A stretch of DNA of 44,627 bases from RGIG2000 sp045612665 (GCA_045612665.1 JAZKZO010000057.1:1-44627), one strand, 5' to 3'; counted from the first letter of the stretch, positions 1 to 8,768 are shown. Notes: generated from the sequence alone by a model not told the origin. Made by a program: numbers and translations.

Positions 1-186
1 AACTCTTATCGGGCGCATAACTCCACCGCAATCGCTCGCCCTGTCGCCAGGCATTATGTCAACATGCTTCGAGCAAAGACACTTGGGACAGTGATTGCGC
101 GACGAGTAGCCAAGAGGCTTTACCTCGTGCCCACAGTTCTCACATATAAATCCATTGTCGTTTTTTGTAAATCTTTTTGTTTCCAT
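1..186 (-). CDS. RNHCP-domain zinc-ribbon protein, C-terminus cut by window edge
   Basis: The first 62 codons are visible, reading leftward off the window. The peptide starts METKRFTKNDNGFICENCGH and has two CxxC pairs: CENCG near residues 15-18 and CPKC within SSRNHCPKC near residues 29-36. The RNHCP string that names the family is present, followed by SKHVDIMPGDRA. The spacing of the Cys pairs indicates a small zinc ribbon. The molecular role of the family is not established as far as I know. A GGAG lies about 13 nt before the ATG. This reading frame is below the usual ORF-length cut-off but is clear by eye. Confidence 0.8.
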   Translation of the reverse strand, partial: METKRFTKNDNGFICENCGHEVKPLGYSSRNHCPKCLCSKHVDIMPGDRASDCGGVMRPIRV

Positions 187-209
187 TCTAAAATTCAATC
201 TCCATTTTC

Positions 210-361
210 GAGTTGCATTTCGAGTTAACTTCGCACTTCGCATTTCGCATTTCGCACTGTTATTACGAGCTTGCGAGTAACAAGGTTCTAACCGTGAAAA
301 TACTATTTGATTTTCACAAGCTACGCAGTAGCCTGTTCGCAAGAACAGTTAGGTTAGGTTC
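210..361. repeat. Composite intergenic repeat: heptamer array plus hairpin chain (GTGAAAAT type)
   Basis: Positions 230-258 hold four heptamers of type TTCGCAY. Positions 281-361 hold a chain of palindromes: GTGAAAAT-loop-ATTTTCAC, GCTAC-GCA-GTAGC and CTGTTC-GCAA-GAACAG, ending in TTAGGTTAGGTTCTT right at the mnmE stop. The same chain recurs at 25300-25390 and, inverted, at 26781-26880. No gene lies here. Confidence 0.85.
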
Positions 362-1741
362 TTATTTTCCGACACAAAAGCGCGAGAATATTTCCCCTAC
401 AATCTCCTCGCTTACTCCCCTTGCATCAATTTCGTCAAGTGATGCTAGTCCTTGCTCTAGGGAGAAGCATATTATGTCGGGGCTTTCGCCTATTTTTAGA
501 AGCTCGCTTGCCTCGCTCACCTTATCAAGGGCACGGCTTAGAGCGCTTGCCTGTCTTGCGTTGGTAATTACGGCATCATTTGAAATATCAATCTCGTCAA
601 GGGCGTACATTTGTCCAAGCTCGCTAGCAAGGCTATCAAGACCGTCGCCACTCTTTGCGCTCATATAGACAACCCTTGGCACGGCTTTTCTTATTTTTTC
701 CTCAAACTCGGCACTCATTTTGCGCTCCGAGTCGCTCTTATTTATTATTGCAATCGCACTTTTTTGCGACACAGTGTCGAGGATTTCGTGGTCCTCGCTA
801 TTTTCAAGCACGCTCGCATCAAAGACCGCGAGAACGAGCTCGCTCTCGTCAAGGCGCGCCCTGGCTCTCTCAACACCGATTTTTTCAACCGCATCTTGCG
901 TATCTCTTATTCCTGCCGTGTCGGAGAGTCGAAGAGTTACATCGCCCACGCTCACGGTATGCTCTATTACGTCGCGCGTTGTGCCCGCAATATCGGTAAC
1001 AATTGCGAGGTCCTCTCCGCTTATCGCATTATAAAGGGAGCTTTTTCCTGCGTTTGGACGCCCAACAATTGCGGTTTTTACGCCCTCGATTACGGCTCTC
1101 GAGGTGCGATAAGTGCGTTTAAGTGTCGATAAATTTGACAAAATCGCATCTATGCTATCCGCCATTTGCTCTCTTTCAAGCGACGGAAGCTCCTCGTCGG
1201 GATAATCGACAATAACGTAAGCACGGCTAAGCAAATCAAGCATTAAGGCTCTTATTTTATCAAGCCTTTCGGAAAGCGCGCTACCTCTTGCGTTGACCGA
1301 CAAGCGAAGCTGAGCATCGTTTGTGGCATCAATTGCCTGTCCTACTGCCTCGGCACGGGAAAGTGAAAGCTTGCCGTTTACATACGCGCGCCTTGTGAAT
1401 TCGCCAGGGAGTGCCATACGCGCGCCTGCACCGAGGACCGTTTCAAGAACCGCCTGTGTAACGTAAAGCCCACCATGGCACGAGATTTCGCACACGTCCT
1501 CGCCCGTATAGGACGCAGGAGCTTTGAAAACCGTCAAAACAACGTCGTCAATTTCCTTGCCGTCGCGCAAGATTTTGCCATAGTAGCATCTTCTTCCCTC
1601 GGGATTTTCAAGCTTTTTACCGTTTGGCAAAACGAAAATGCGCTCCACAATATCGAGCGCCTCTTGCCCACTTATTCTGATTATAGCAACTCCGCCCTTG
1701 CCCTTGGCACTCGAAATTGCTCCGATTGTATCGTTTATCAT
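362..1741 (-). CDS. mnmE: tRNA uridine-5-carboxymethylaminomethyl modification GTPase MnmE
   Basis: This is the GTPase that, with MnmG, installs the cmnm5 group on U34 of certain tRNAs. At 459 aa it has the family's full length. It has the N-terminal folate-binding domain (residues 1-120, with CHGG and GEFTRRA), a helical middle domain, and an inserted G domain: GRPNAGKSS 217-225, TTRD 244-247, DTAG 264-267, NKSD 324-327 and SAK 351-353. It ends FCVGK, the C-terminal C-x-GK signature carrying the catalytic Cys. The ATG has an AGGTG ribosome site about 8 nt upstream. No mnmG is visible; the next gene downstream is the RNHCP protein, separated by a repeat block. Confidence 0.97.
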   Translation of the reverse strand: MINDTIGAISSAKGKGGVAIIRISGQEALDIVERIFVLPNGKKLENPEGRRCYYGKILRDGKEIDDVVLTVFKAPASYTGEDVCEISCHGGLYVTQAVLETVLGAGARMALPGEFTRRAYVNGKLSLSRAEAVGQAIDATNDAQLRLSVNARGSALSERLDKIRALMLDLLSRAYVIVDYPDEELPSLEREQMADSIDAILSNLSTLKRTYRTSRAVIEGVKTAIVGRPNAGKSSLYNAISGEDLAIVTDIAGTTRDVIEHTVSVGDVTLRLSDTAGIRDTQDAVEKIGVERARARLDESELVLAVFDASVLENSEDHEILDTVSQKSAIAIINKSDSERKMSAEFEEKIRKAVPRVVYMSAKSGDGLDSLASELGQMYALDEIDISNDAVITNARQASALSRALDKVSEASELLKIGESPDIICFSLEQGLASLDEIDARGVSEEIVGEIFSRFCVGK

Positions 1742-1806
1742 AATAGCACCTGCCTTATCCTTTATATTTTAACACACGCGAGCGCAAATTTCAATATTAA
1801 CTTTCC

Positions 1807-1935
1807 AGTCGAGGTGGCTCGACACCCAAATTCCGCAGGCACGCGCCTGAGGCAAATTCCGCGTTCGCTTAGTAAGGACTCAACAACTCCCACGAAGCAA
1901 TCTCATTCCGCATTCCGAATTCCTCATTCCGCACT
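1807..1935. repeat. Composite intergenic repeat: hairpins plus TTCCGMA heptamers
   Basis: Two perfect small hairpins are present: GTCGAG-GTGG-CTCGAC at 1808-1823 and CAGGC-ACGC-GCCTG at 1836-1849. They are followed by ACGAAGCAATCTCA, also found at 40302-40315, and by about four TTCCGMA-type heptamers at 1906-1935. The block sits between the HAD gene terminator and the mnmE start. Confidence 0.75.
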
Positions 1936-1963
1936 AAAAAACCGACACGGGGTGTCGGTTTTT
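1936..1963 (-). terminator. Intrinsic terminator of the HAD phosphatase gene
   Basis: A perfect 12-bp stem AAAAACCGACAC / GTGTCGGTTTTT with a 3-nt loop lies one base beyond the stop codon of the minus-strand gene. Its U-run reads on the minus strand. The same stem core closes the transcript at 25469-25497. Confidence 0.9.
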
Positions 1964-1964
1964 C

Positions 1965-2675
1965 TTATTTTTGCTTTTTCTTTAATTTTTTCGCGTCCTT
2001 TTCGGCTTGAAGGCGTGCCTCTATTGTGTCGACTATGTCGAGAATTTCCTCGGGTCTTTCAACCAAGTGGTCAGCACCGATTTCCTCGAGAACCTCTCTT
2101 TCGCGATAGCCCCAACAAACGCCGATTGTTTCAATTTGCGCGTTTTGACCGGTTTTAATGTCAACATCGCTATCTCCTATCATAATGCAAAGATTAGGCT
2201 TTGAGCCAAGCGCCCTTGCAATAGCGAGCACCGAGGTCGGATTAGGCTTTGCCGGATAAGCACCTTGACCTACCACCATATTGAAAACGCCCTTTCCAAA
2301 AATCTTTTCGATAATGGTTTTCGCAAACGCATCCTGTTTATTTGTCAAAACTGCGAGCTTATAATCTCTGCTTTTAAGCTCAGCCAAGAGATTTTTAATG
2401 CCATCAAACGCCCTCGTTCTTTGGCAATAGCATTTCGCATATTCGGAAGCATAAATTTCGAGCGCGCTATCAACTATGAAGTCGATTTTTTGCACTTCCT
2501 TTGGAAGAGATCTGCGCACAAGCTCTCTTGCACCGTTGTTTATAGCCTTCAAAAGCTCAGCACGGGTGCGAGTTTTGTAGCCAAGTCTTACAAGCATTGA
2601 GTTGACACCTGTTCTAATATCGTCCAAGGTATCGCAAAGCGTACCGTCAAGGTCAAAGATAATAGTTTTAAGCAA
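1965..2675 (-). CDS. HAD-superfamily phosphatase, phosphoglycolate phosphatase/PpaX-like
   Basis: I place the start at a TTG (2673-2675) because an AGAGGACG ribosome site lies 5 nt upstream and the conserved fold begins there. The frame stays open further upstream, but that stretch is lysine/proline-rich and unlike the family. The protein is 236 aa. Motif I FDLDGT lies at residues 7-12, with the nucleophile and general-acid aspartates at 8 and 10. Motif II is AVLTNK, the conserved lysine is in AKPNP, and motif IV is GDSDVD. An alpha-helical cap lies between motifs I and II. The family dephosphorylates small phosphoesters or pyrophosphate; the substrate cannot be told from sequence. It lies 67 nt downstream of the phage cassette on the same strand and may receive read-through. 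Confidence 0.88.
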   Translation of the reverse strand: MLKTIIFDLDGTLCDTLDDIRTGVNSMLVRLGYKTRTRAELLKAINNGARELVRRSLPKEVQKIDFIVDSALEIYASEYAKCYCQRTRAFDGIKNLLAELKSRDYKLAVLTNKQDAFAKTIIEKIFGKGVFNMVVGQGAYPAKPNPTSVLAIARALGSKPNLCIMIGDSDVDIKTGQNAQIETIGVCWGYREREVLEEIGADHLVERPEEILDIVDTIEARLQAEKDAKKLKKKQK

Positions 2676-2742
2676 TTTTTCGTCCTCTTTTTTAAATCGT
2701 TGTAAATATTTTACCACAAAGAACGCCAAAAATAAAGAGCTT

Positions 2743-3015
2743 TTACAAAATTTCCGCAATTTGAGAATCGCTTTCGCAAAATTCCACCTCAAATTGCTCG
2801 GCTTTGGCATTTTCGGTCGAGGATGTGGTTGAATTTTGCCTTTTCGCATCAACAAAGCCCTCGGCAAAAATGTATGCGCAAAGAGTGCCGAGAGCACCCA
2901 AAAGCGTACAAATTTGCTCCACGGTTATATCGTCAACACCGAAAACGACCAAAATCGCACTCACAAATCCGACAAGCGCAAGCCAAAGCTTTCGGCTAGC
3001 CAATTTTTTCATCAT
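2743..3015 (-). CDS. Phage holin-like small membrane protein
   Basis: This 90-aa protein has two predicted membrane segments: residues about 11-27 (WLALVGFVSAILVVFG) and 34-52 (ICTLLGALGTLCAYIFAEG), linked by the short polar DDITVEQ turn. A hydrophilic tail rich in Ser, Thr, Glu and Asn follows. This layout, after an XhlA-like gene at the end of a phage operon, fits a holin. The start overlaps the XhlA-like stop (ATGATGA), which suggests translational coupling; no separate ribosome site is evident. No endolysin follows, which is unusual. Confidence 0.75.
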   Translation of the reverse strand: MMKKLASRKLWLALVGFVSAILVVFGVDDITVEQICTLLGALGTLCAYIFAEGFVDAKRQNSTTSSTENAKAEQFEVEFCESDSQIAEIL

Positions 3016-3272
3016 AAAAGTATACAGACAAGCGTGGCAACCACTGCCGAGATTAGCGCGTCGATTACCTTTGACAGGATGCTCGACGGGCGGTTTTCAA
3101 GGCTATCAAGACGGCTCTCGTGGTCGCTTAGGCGTTGATTGTGAATTTCAACCATCTCCGTCAGCTTAACCGAGCACACCTTGAGCGCATCTATTGTGTC
3201 AGAGTGCTTGTCAAGTCGCCTTCTTGCCTGCTCGCTCCTTTCCTTACATAATTCCTTTGATATTTCTTCCAT
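3012..3272 (-). CDS. XhlA-like phage protein (coiled coil plus C-terminal membrane segment)
   Basis: This 86-aa protein has a charged amphipathic coiled coil over residues 1-60 (heptad-rich, with LTEMVEIHNQRLSDHESRLD) and one C-terminal transmembrane helix (residues about 68-86, IDALISAVVATLVCILL). It resembles XhlA of the defective Bacillus phage PBSX, which works with a holin and lysin in host lysis. The ATG is preceded by GGAGGTAATTTA lying in the end of the upstream tail gene, with which it overlaps by one base (TAATG). Confidence 0.7.
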   Translation of the reverse strand: MEEISKELCKERSEQARRRLDKHSDTIDALKVCSVKLTEMVEIHNQRLSDHESRLDSLENRPSSILSKVIDALISAVVATLVCILL

Positions 3273-4249
3273 TAAATTACCTCCAAGGTAAGCTCCTCGT
3301 ATTCCATTCCTCGATTATAGGAATGTTCCCTTTTTGTTATAACGACTCTGTGCGTTTCACCAAGCAACGTACTCTCAAATAAGCATAATTGTCCGACCCT
3401 GTATTCGCCTTTGCCACGAATTCGCACCCTTATTTGATGATGCTTTAGGTGCTTTTCGAAAACCTCCTCAGCCCTTTTGTTAAGAAGCGTTTGATATTCC
3501 TCGTGTGTGTTACCCACTATTGGCGGTATCTCGGAGCAGGTTCTCGGAAGCTCGTTTTGCGGAGTTTTGTCAAAGACTATGCTTTGGTGTCCGATTGCTT
3601 GATTTATGTAATACAAAAACTCAATTCTCGTCTTATACTCCGACATATCGCGCGTTACCTCAATATCAAGAAACGGCTCGGTCTTGTCGCTTACGGTTAA
3701 GTATCCGAGAGGATTTGAAACTGCCCTGTCAACGCGCTTGTCGATAAGGAAGCGAAGCTCCCTTGCGGTTGCGTCATAGATAATTCGAAAATACAAATTA
3801 TCCGCTTGACAAAGACGGGTAATCGCGCCCTCGTAGCTCGTATCCCACTCAACTCGGTCGCTTTGAGACTCCCCTGTGTCCGTAATTCCGTAAACACGGT
3901 AGTCAACGCCCTTAAAGGACACCTCGCTTGCAAGCGTATAAACCATATCGGCATGCCTGCCTGTGAATTTTCGCGGAGCACCGATTACAAAGTGCCTAAA
4001 ATCATGGAAAATGCTTCTTGCATAGACGTTGGTTGTGGTGGGGGAGCATTTGATTTTCTCCACCGTGTACGGCATATCCTCGATTAAAAGTCTGCACGGG
4101 GGCTTTAGCGCGTCATAGCTTTCCTTTTTAAACGGAATAGTTAAATACGCGTAGCCCGCACGGCAAAGTCGCTCGCTATATTTTAGATAAATTATCTCAT
4201 CTAAAACGCACTTTAGCTTAAAATCGTCGCTTAATACATTTACCGTCAT
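3272..4249 (-). CDS. Siphovirus tail hub/fibre-anchor protein (Gp37-like)
   Basis: This 325-aa protein resembles the Gp37-like siphovirus tail proteins that follow Dit and anchor receptor-binding parts at the tail tip. Visible features are an N-terminal beta domain (MTVNVLSDDFKLKCVLDEII), a central ARSIFHDFRHFVIG segment and a C-terminal beta-rich region ending EELTLEVI. No peptidase or lysozyme motif is visible. AGGTGATGAG precedes the ATG. It lies 4 nt behind the Dit-like gene. The phage assignment is firm from context; the exact structural position is inferred. Confidence 0.75.
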   Translation of the reverse strand: MTVNVLSDDFKLKCVLDEIIYLKYSERLCRAGYAYLTIPFKKESYDALKPPCRLLIEDMPYTVEKIKCSPTTTNVYARSIFHDFRHFVIGAPRKFTGRHADMVYTLASEVSFKGVDYRVYGITDTGESQSDRVEWDTSYEGAITRLCQADNLYFRIIYDATARELRFLIDKRVDRAVSNPLGYLTVSDKTEPFLDIEVTRDMSEYKTRIEFLYYINQAIGHQSIVFDKTPQNELPRTCSEIPPIVGNTHEEYQTLLNKRAEEVFEKHLKHHQIRVRIRGKGEYRVGQLCLFESTLLGETHRVVITKREHSYNRGMEYEELTLEVI

Positions 4250-4253
4250 CTCA

Positions 4254-5027
4254 TCACCTCAAATACACAGGCTTATAAATCACCGTGATATGCGTCATTC
4301 CGTTTACAATGTTAAAATCTATTCGGTTTTCGCCTGTCGCAAGCTCGAAAAATTGCGAGGACGGATTAACCCTTTCCATTACGGAGATCAACTCCTCAGT
4401 GCCGTTTTTTTGAAGCATAACGCTCTTTTTGCCGAGCCTTGTATCGATAAATAGCAAATCGCCACCTACCAAGGAATCCTCGTAGGAGATTATTTGATTT
4501 CCTATTTTGAGCAAAACCGAATCAAGCTTGGTTACCGCTAGCACCTTCAAAACCATTCCGACGCTCTCGTCGCCCACGTTTGTAACCTTGATTGCGTTAT
4601 TGTCCGTGGAAACGCCTGCACAGCTATAAAAAAGCTGTGAGCGCTGAGTGCCCTTCCAAAGATGGCTTGGCGCAACGGCACTTAGAGTGAATTTTTGAAC
4701 CTTGCCCTTTAAGTGGTCGGCACTTGACATTTCCAAGCCCGAGTCGGCATAAAGCTCAAGCAAATAGCCTGTCCCGTCGTCGAGGGCGAATTTTTTATTC
4801 GGTACGCAAAGGCGCATAAGCTCTCTTTTCGCACTCACGATATCCCCTCTTATATAACCCTCTATTTTGACTCTCGTCGGCTCTCCCGTAAAGAAAAATC
4901 CGCTCGCATCCGACGCGTCCTTGCACGCAACCACCGTGCTTTTTATCTTGTACGGCTCGTATTTAATGTCGTCAAGGACTATATTTCCGTCAAAGGTTAA
5001 ATCCCTTTCATCACATATCAGCTTCAT
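4254..5027 (-). CDS. Phage distal tail (Dit)-like protein
   Basis: I start at the ATG at 5025-5027, which follows GGAGGTGGAGCGCG, rather than 12 codons earlier. The protein is 257 aa. The N-terminal part contains KIEGYIRGDIVSAKRELMRL, typical of the Dit family, in which a segment of about 100 residues forms the ring below the tail tube. The C-terminal half is beta-rich and ends HITVIYKPVYLR. The start lies inside the previous gene (17-nt overlap). In complete siphoviruses a tape-measure gene stands directly upstream; here a connector-sized gene does. Confidence 0.75.
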   Translation of the reverse strand: MKLICDERDLTFDGNIVLDDIKYEPYKIKSTVVACKDASDASGFFFTGEPTRVKIEGYIRGDIVSAKRELMRLCVPNKKFALDDGTGYLLELYADSGLEMSSADHLKGKVQKFTLSAVAPSHLWKGTQRSQLFYSCAGVSTDNNAIKVTNVGDESVGMVLKVLAVTKLDSVLLKIGNQIISYEDSLVGGDLLFIDTRLGKKSVMLQKNGTEELISVMERVNPSSQFFELATGENRIDFNIVNGMTHITVIYKPVYLR

Positions 5028-5367
5028 CGCGCTCCACCTCCGTATAACACTCAAAAACGCCAAAAAGCCTTGTCATCCCCGACACCGTGTCGTATTTTAT
5101 GTACACATTCTTAAGCTCAACGCTTACGACGTCGTTATCCTCAGACGGTAGCTCAAGGAGTCCGTCGCTTATTTTGTCGAAGCTTTCAAGCGCGCTCTCG
5201 TAGGTTTTTGCTATGCTGACGGTTTCAAGACGCGACTCGCAAAGCACTCCGTTAAAGGATTTTGGCATAATTCTCGCAAGCACGCACTCCTCGCCAACCC
5301 TTTTAAAGCGCTCTCTTACGGGCGACGGTGCGCACTCCTTTATTTTATTAAGTATTGCATCAAACAT
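5011..5367 (-). CDS. Small phage connector/tail-completion protein (putative)
   Basis: This is a 118-aa soluble protein, MFDAILNKIKECAPSPVRER..., ending EVERDEADM. It occupies the third slot after the capsid gene, where siphoviruses encode tail-completion or minor structural proteins that join head and tail. No diagnostic motif is visible, so the role is positional inference. It lies 3 nt after the preceding gene and overlaps the Dit-like start by 17 nt. Confidence 0.6.
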   Translation of the reverse strand: MFDAILNKIKECAPSPVRERFKRVGEECVLARIMPKSFNGVLCESRLETVSIAKTYESALESFDKISDGLLELPSEDNDVVSVELKNVYIKYDTVSGMTRLFGVFECYTEVERDEADM

Positions 5368-5370
5368 CTC

Positions 5371-5691
5371 TTATTCCCCCAATTCCGCGTGCTCTGTGTC
5401 GATAATTTGCACGCTTTCAAGGTGCAAGAGCATTTCGGGATGCGCAGTCGCAACGCTTATAACACGCAATTTTTCGTCGCCCGACAGCACAATATCCCCC
5501 TCTTTTATATCGCAAAAATCGCAAATTCCGCGATATGTCTTTTTTAGGTAAATGCAACGCGCGCTATTGTCAACGTCTCGCCTGTCCGAGGACAAGGAAA
5601 ACGCAATTCTCGCATTACATACCCGTCTTACCTCGCCTGCCTCGTCGCTTTTGCGATAGACGGGAAGTCTTTTCTTCTCGATTTCCAGCAT
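5371..5691 (-). CDS. Putative head-closure protein
   Basis: This 106-aa protein is predicted to be mostly beta-stranded (CDFCDIKEGDIVLSGDEKLRVISVATAH...). Size, fold impression and position (second gene after the capsid) match the head-closure proteins that plug the connector in SPP1-like phages. The start follows a G-rich site (GGGGGATGC) directly after the previous stop. No catalytic motif is seen. The assignment rests on synteny. Confidence 0.6.
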   Translation of the reverse strand: MLEIEKKRLPVYRKSDEAGEVRRVCNARIAFSLSSDRRDVDNSARCIYLKKTYRGICDFCDIKEGDIVLSGDEKLRVISVATAHPEMLLHLESVQIIDTEHAELGE

Positions 5692-5701
5692 AGCATCCCC
5701 C

Positions 5702-6013
5702 TTACACGGTTTTGAGTCTTCTCATACCGTTCAAAAGTGTCCTTACGGTGCTTGAATATCCGCTTTCGTATTCCTCGCTCATTGATGCACGCGATTTCTT
5801 TTTTATGCCACCCGGTCTTGCAAAATCCTCGCAAACCATTCTGCAAAGAATACCGCTTGGAATTACGTCCTTGGCACAGTAAACGCAGGCAAATTCATAG
5901 GCGTTATCCAAAAGCGCGTTAAGAAGGGCGTCCTTCTCCCCATCGTCGATGAGGAGAAGTGCCTTTGTCTGGGAGATTATATCGAGCCTTGATTTGTCCG
6001 ATTTTATCTCCAT
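5702..6013 (-). CDS. Phage head-tail connector (gp6/gp15-like)
   Basis: This 103-aa protein is mainly alpha-helical. It begins with SRLDIISQTKALLLID-type helices and has a central LLDNAYEFACVYC segment. It sits 4 nt after the capsid gene, where the helical connector that docks under the portal is normally encoded. The C-terminal part is charged (KKKSRASMSEEYESGYSS). The role is inferred from order and helical pattern. Confidence 0.65.
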   Translation of the reverse strand: MEIKSDKSRLDIISQTKALLLIDDGEKDALLNALLDNAYEFACVYCAKDVIPSGILCRMVCEDFARPGGIKKKSRASMSEEYESGYSSTVRTLLNGMRRLKTV

Positions 6014-6017
6014 AGTC

Positions 6018-7064
6018 TTATACTCCGTAGTGGTAAACTGAAATGCCGTCAGCGATAGCGGTGCTTGACTTAAGTCTTATAAGAGTAATGCTGTCGCCCT
6101 TGTAGCCGTTTGGAAGCTCTGCCGAAGCTGTGCCGTCAATAACGCCCCAATCGTCGAAATTAAGCTCCTCGCCCTCGAATACAACAGGCGCGTTCTTGCG
6201 ATAGAGATAGATGAGTGAGGTGTCGTAGCCCGTTACCTCAATGCAAGAGCTCTTTTTTGTATATGTGATGCCTGTAAGCTCCTCAGGCTTCTTGCCGAGC
6301 TGAACGGATGAGGTATCGTCAACGAGAGCGATAAGGCCGTGGCGCTCATAAACGACGGTGTTATCCTTTGTTTCGATATCTCTTGCCTGCTCAACGGTTG
6401 CATTCTTCTTAACGAAGAAGCGAACGGCATCCTTGTTAGTTACGATAATTCTTCCGTCCCCAACAAGCTTTGAATAAAGAACAGGAATACCGCAAATTGT
6501 GCCGAACTGACCGCCGTAAACGATTTCGCCCTGCTTTGATGCGATAAAGTCAGGGTCCTTGCGAAGCGCCTTTCTTGCCTTAGCGCCCATAATGATAAAG
6601 AGACCGTCGTTTACCTCACAGTCGATTGAGCCGAGTGCGTCAACGATGTCAGCATAGGTTACGCTCTCACCCTCGTATGCGAACTTTGTGCTGATTTTTG
6701 AAAGCTCGGTAAAATACTCGGAGTTGATTTCGTTGGAGATTTCGCTAACCGCACCTTGCATTGCAACATCAACGATATATGGATCAGCCATCGCGTCCAT
6801 ATCGTTGTACTCAAAGGTTTGCTGATATCTCTTAACATCATAATATTCGGGAACGAAGGAAACTGTTCCCTTTACAGAGTTCTTTTCGCCCTTTTCGAGG
6901 TTTTCAACGCTACCGTTGTAGGTGTAACGGTTGATTACCTTGCGAAGTCCTGCATTCTCGGAAAGAGATGTGTCAACACTCATAAGCGCTCTTGTGTCAA
7001 GGCGTGTGTTGAGAAGCTCTGTCATCTTGTTTTCAATAATTTCATTTTCGTAAATTGTGTTCAT
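6018..7064 (-). CDS. Phage major capsid protein, HK97-fold type
   Basis: This 348-aa protein forms the phage shell. It has capsid-like features: an N-terminal arm, then YNDMDAMADPYIVDVAMQGA (helical spine region), YADIVDALGSI, the FIIMGAKARKALRKDPDF segment, and an FGTICGIPVLYSKLV segment near the A domain. About 80 C-terminal residues (from roughly 265, GITYTKKSSCIEVTGY) look like an extra beta domain, perhaps decorating the shell. The start has AGAGGTAAGAAA. It follows the scaffold-like gene by 51 nt, the largest gap in the cassette, consistent with separate high-level translation. Confidence 0.85.
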   Translation of the reverse strand: MNTIYENEIIENKMTELLNTRLDTRALMSVDTSLSENAGLRKVINRYTYNGSVENLEKGEKNSVKGTVSFVPEYYDVKRYQQTFEYNDMDAMADPYIVDVAMQGAVSEISNEINSEYFTELSKISTKFAYEGESVTYADIVDALGSIDCEVNDGLFIIMGAKARKALRKDPDFIASKQGEIVYGGQFGTICGIPVLYSKLVGDGRIIVTNKDAVRFFVKKNATVEQARDIETKDNTVVYERHGLIALVDDTSSVQLGKKPEELTGITYTKKSSCIEVTGYDTSLIYLYRKNAPVVFEGEELNFDDWGVIDGTASAELPNGYKGDSITLIRLKSSTAIADGISVYHYGV

Positions 7065-7115
7065 TTTCTTACCTCTTGTTTTCTTTAAAATTTTTGTTTT
7101 GCCGTAGCCTTTGGC

Positions 7116-7529
7116 TTATAGCTTGGACAGTCTATTATATAAATCTTTATCCATTCTATAAATTTTCTGTCTTTCGGCTAAGGATAGGGATTTAAATTGC
7201 GATTTTGACATCACGGTTTTTCCCTGACTTGGTGTGTGAATTGTGGCAAGGCGACTTTTAAGCTGCTCGTTCACGGCTTTTTTGATTATTTCAGACACGT
7301 CCTTCACTCTTTTTTGAGTTTCTTCTTCATTATTTGCTGTCAAATAATCACAAAGCTCACGTGGCAAGGCACTTTGCTCTAGAAGCTGAATGCAATAAAG
7401 CTTGTTTTCGGTGGCAATTCTTTGCGCCCTTTCCATCTCAAGCTCTCTTGCTAAGTCTATTTCGCCTCGCTCCTCGCTCTCAATGGGCTCTTGCGCCTCT
7501 ATTTCGCGCTCAATTTCATTTTGCTCCAT
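7116..7529 (-). CDS. Phage scaffolding protein (DUF4355-like)
   Basis: I start at the ATG after AGGAGGGCGAAA, giving 137 aa. The protein is very acidic and helical at its N-terminus (EREIEAQEPIESEERGEIDL), has a long coiled-coil middle, and a basic C-terminus (LSLAERQKIYRMDKDLYNRL). Scaffolding proteins that template procapsid assembly commonly have this charge pattern and position between portal and capsid. Its start overlaps the portal stop by 14 nt. Confidence 0.75.
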   Translation of the reverse strand: MEQNEIEREIEAQEPIESEERGEIDLARELEMERAQRIATENKLYCIQLLEQSALPRELCDYLTANNEEETQKRVKDVSEIIKKAVNEQLKSRLATIHTPSQGKTVMSKSQFKSLSLAERQKIYRMDKDLYNRLSKL

Positions 7530-8760
7530 TTTCGCCCTCCTTTTCAATTCGTTCTATCTCCCTTTCAACATCATCAACGAAGGGGAGTGTGGATAAAAGC
7601 GTCTTTTTAGACACTATTCCGTTCATTTTTTGAGCGTAGTCAGCTCTATCGGCAGGATTTTCGGGAAGATTTCTTGCAAAAATAGGCTTGATTTTTCGCC
7701 AATCGTAGCTTTGCCCAAGCGTGTTTAGCATATGGCAAATCATCTCGTAACGGCGAAGGAGTCCCTTCTTGAAAAATCTCTCGGTTACCGACACTCTATT
7801 CTCAAAATTGAGAAGTCGGTACTTTATCGCAACGCCCGAGGCACTTTGCCCAAGGGAGTCATCGGTCATATCAACCGAGCCCGAGAAGCGATAAATGTCC
7901 GAGGAAATCCTGCTTTTAAGGTTTTCAATATACGTATCGTTTGCGCTTTTTGTAAGCCACTCGGCGCGCCCACCATCCTCGAGAAGCAAAACCCTGTTCT
8001 CGCGAAGTCTTTCGATATCCTCACTTGTCGTGCCCGACATTCCCGTGATTGCAAGATATGAATCGGCAAACAGCTCAAAATCGTTTACACTCTCGCTTTG
8101 AAGCTTGTTATAAGCATCAACGAGCGAGATAACTCCCTCGAAGTCGCCCATTGCGTCGGAGTTGTTAAAGTAAAGATTTATCGGCACATCGCCAAAATAG
8201 TGGGGGACTGTGTTCGTTTTTACAAGCACATCGCCCATTTTCTTGTAGCTGAAATAGCTTATCTCGCACTCATCGTAAAGCTCAAGCTCCATGTTTCCGT
8301 CGTCGTCCGTGCTTACAATTCGAATAGCTCCGAGAAGCTCCTTATCTATTGTGTCCGACCAAATCGGCACAACGGTTGTAATATCACAGGGGACAAAGCG
8401 AATTTGCCTGTCGGTGTCGAAATACAAAAGCTCACACGCGACTCCGTAAACCGACAAATCCTTGCATAGACGGCTATTGACAAATTGCTCGTCGTTATAG
8501 TCGTTTATATCCATAATATCGGAAATGAGCGCCTTGTCATCAGAGCTGTACGAAACGGGAGTGCCCATAAAATAGCCAACGGTGGTGTCCGTAATGTTCT
8601 TGCAAAAGTTATTTACAACACGGTTTTGTGGCTTGCCCGTTTGCTTGGATTCATAGAGGATTGCGTGCTGTCCCGAATAGTAGCTTTTAAGCATACGAAG
8701 CCTCGGAAGCGCACTTTCGTTAAAGCTCTCTACGTATCTCTTAATTTCAGTTGTGTTCAT
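7516..8760 (-). CDS. Phage portal protein, SPP1 Gp6 family
   Basis: This 414-aa portal protein forms the dodecameric DNA gate of the phage head. The N-terminus (SYYSGQHAILYESKQTGKPQ, NRVVNNFCKNITDTTVGYFM) is diagnostic of the SPP1-type family. The middle contains YDECEISYFSYKK and VPHYFGDVPINLYFNN, and the C-terminus carries SGVAIKYRLLNFENRVS. The reading frame is intact and of usual length for compact members. It lies 8 nt behind the large terminase gene. Confidence 0.92.
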   Translation of the reverse strand: MNTTEIKRYVESFNESALPRLRMLKSYYSGQHAILYESKQTGKPQNRVVNNFCKNITDTTVGYFMGTPVSYSSDDKALISDIMDINDYNDEQFVNSRLCKDLSVYGVACELLYFDTDRQIRFVPCDITTVVPIWSDTIDKELLGAIRIVSTDDDGNMELELYDECEISYFSYKKMGDVLVKTNTVPHYFGDVPINLYFNNSDAMGDFEGVISLVDAYNKLQSESVNDFELFADSYLAITGMSGTTSEDIERLRENRVLLLEDGGRAEWLTKSANDTYIENLKSRISSDIYRFSGSVDMTDDSLGQSASGVAIKYRLLNFENRVSVTERFFKKGLLRRYEMICHMLNTLGQSYDWRKIKPIFARNLPENPADRADYAQKMNGIVSKKTLLSTLPFVDDVEREIERIEKEGENGAK

Positions 8761-8768
8761 TTTTACCT

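Noticed and set aside
2676..2897. N-terminal extension of 74 codons on the HAD phosphatase
   Set aside because: The added residues are unlike the family, overlap the holin gene end, and a TTG with a good ribosome site fits the true start.
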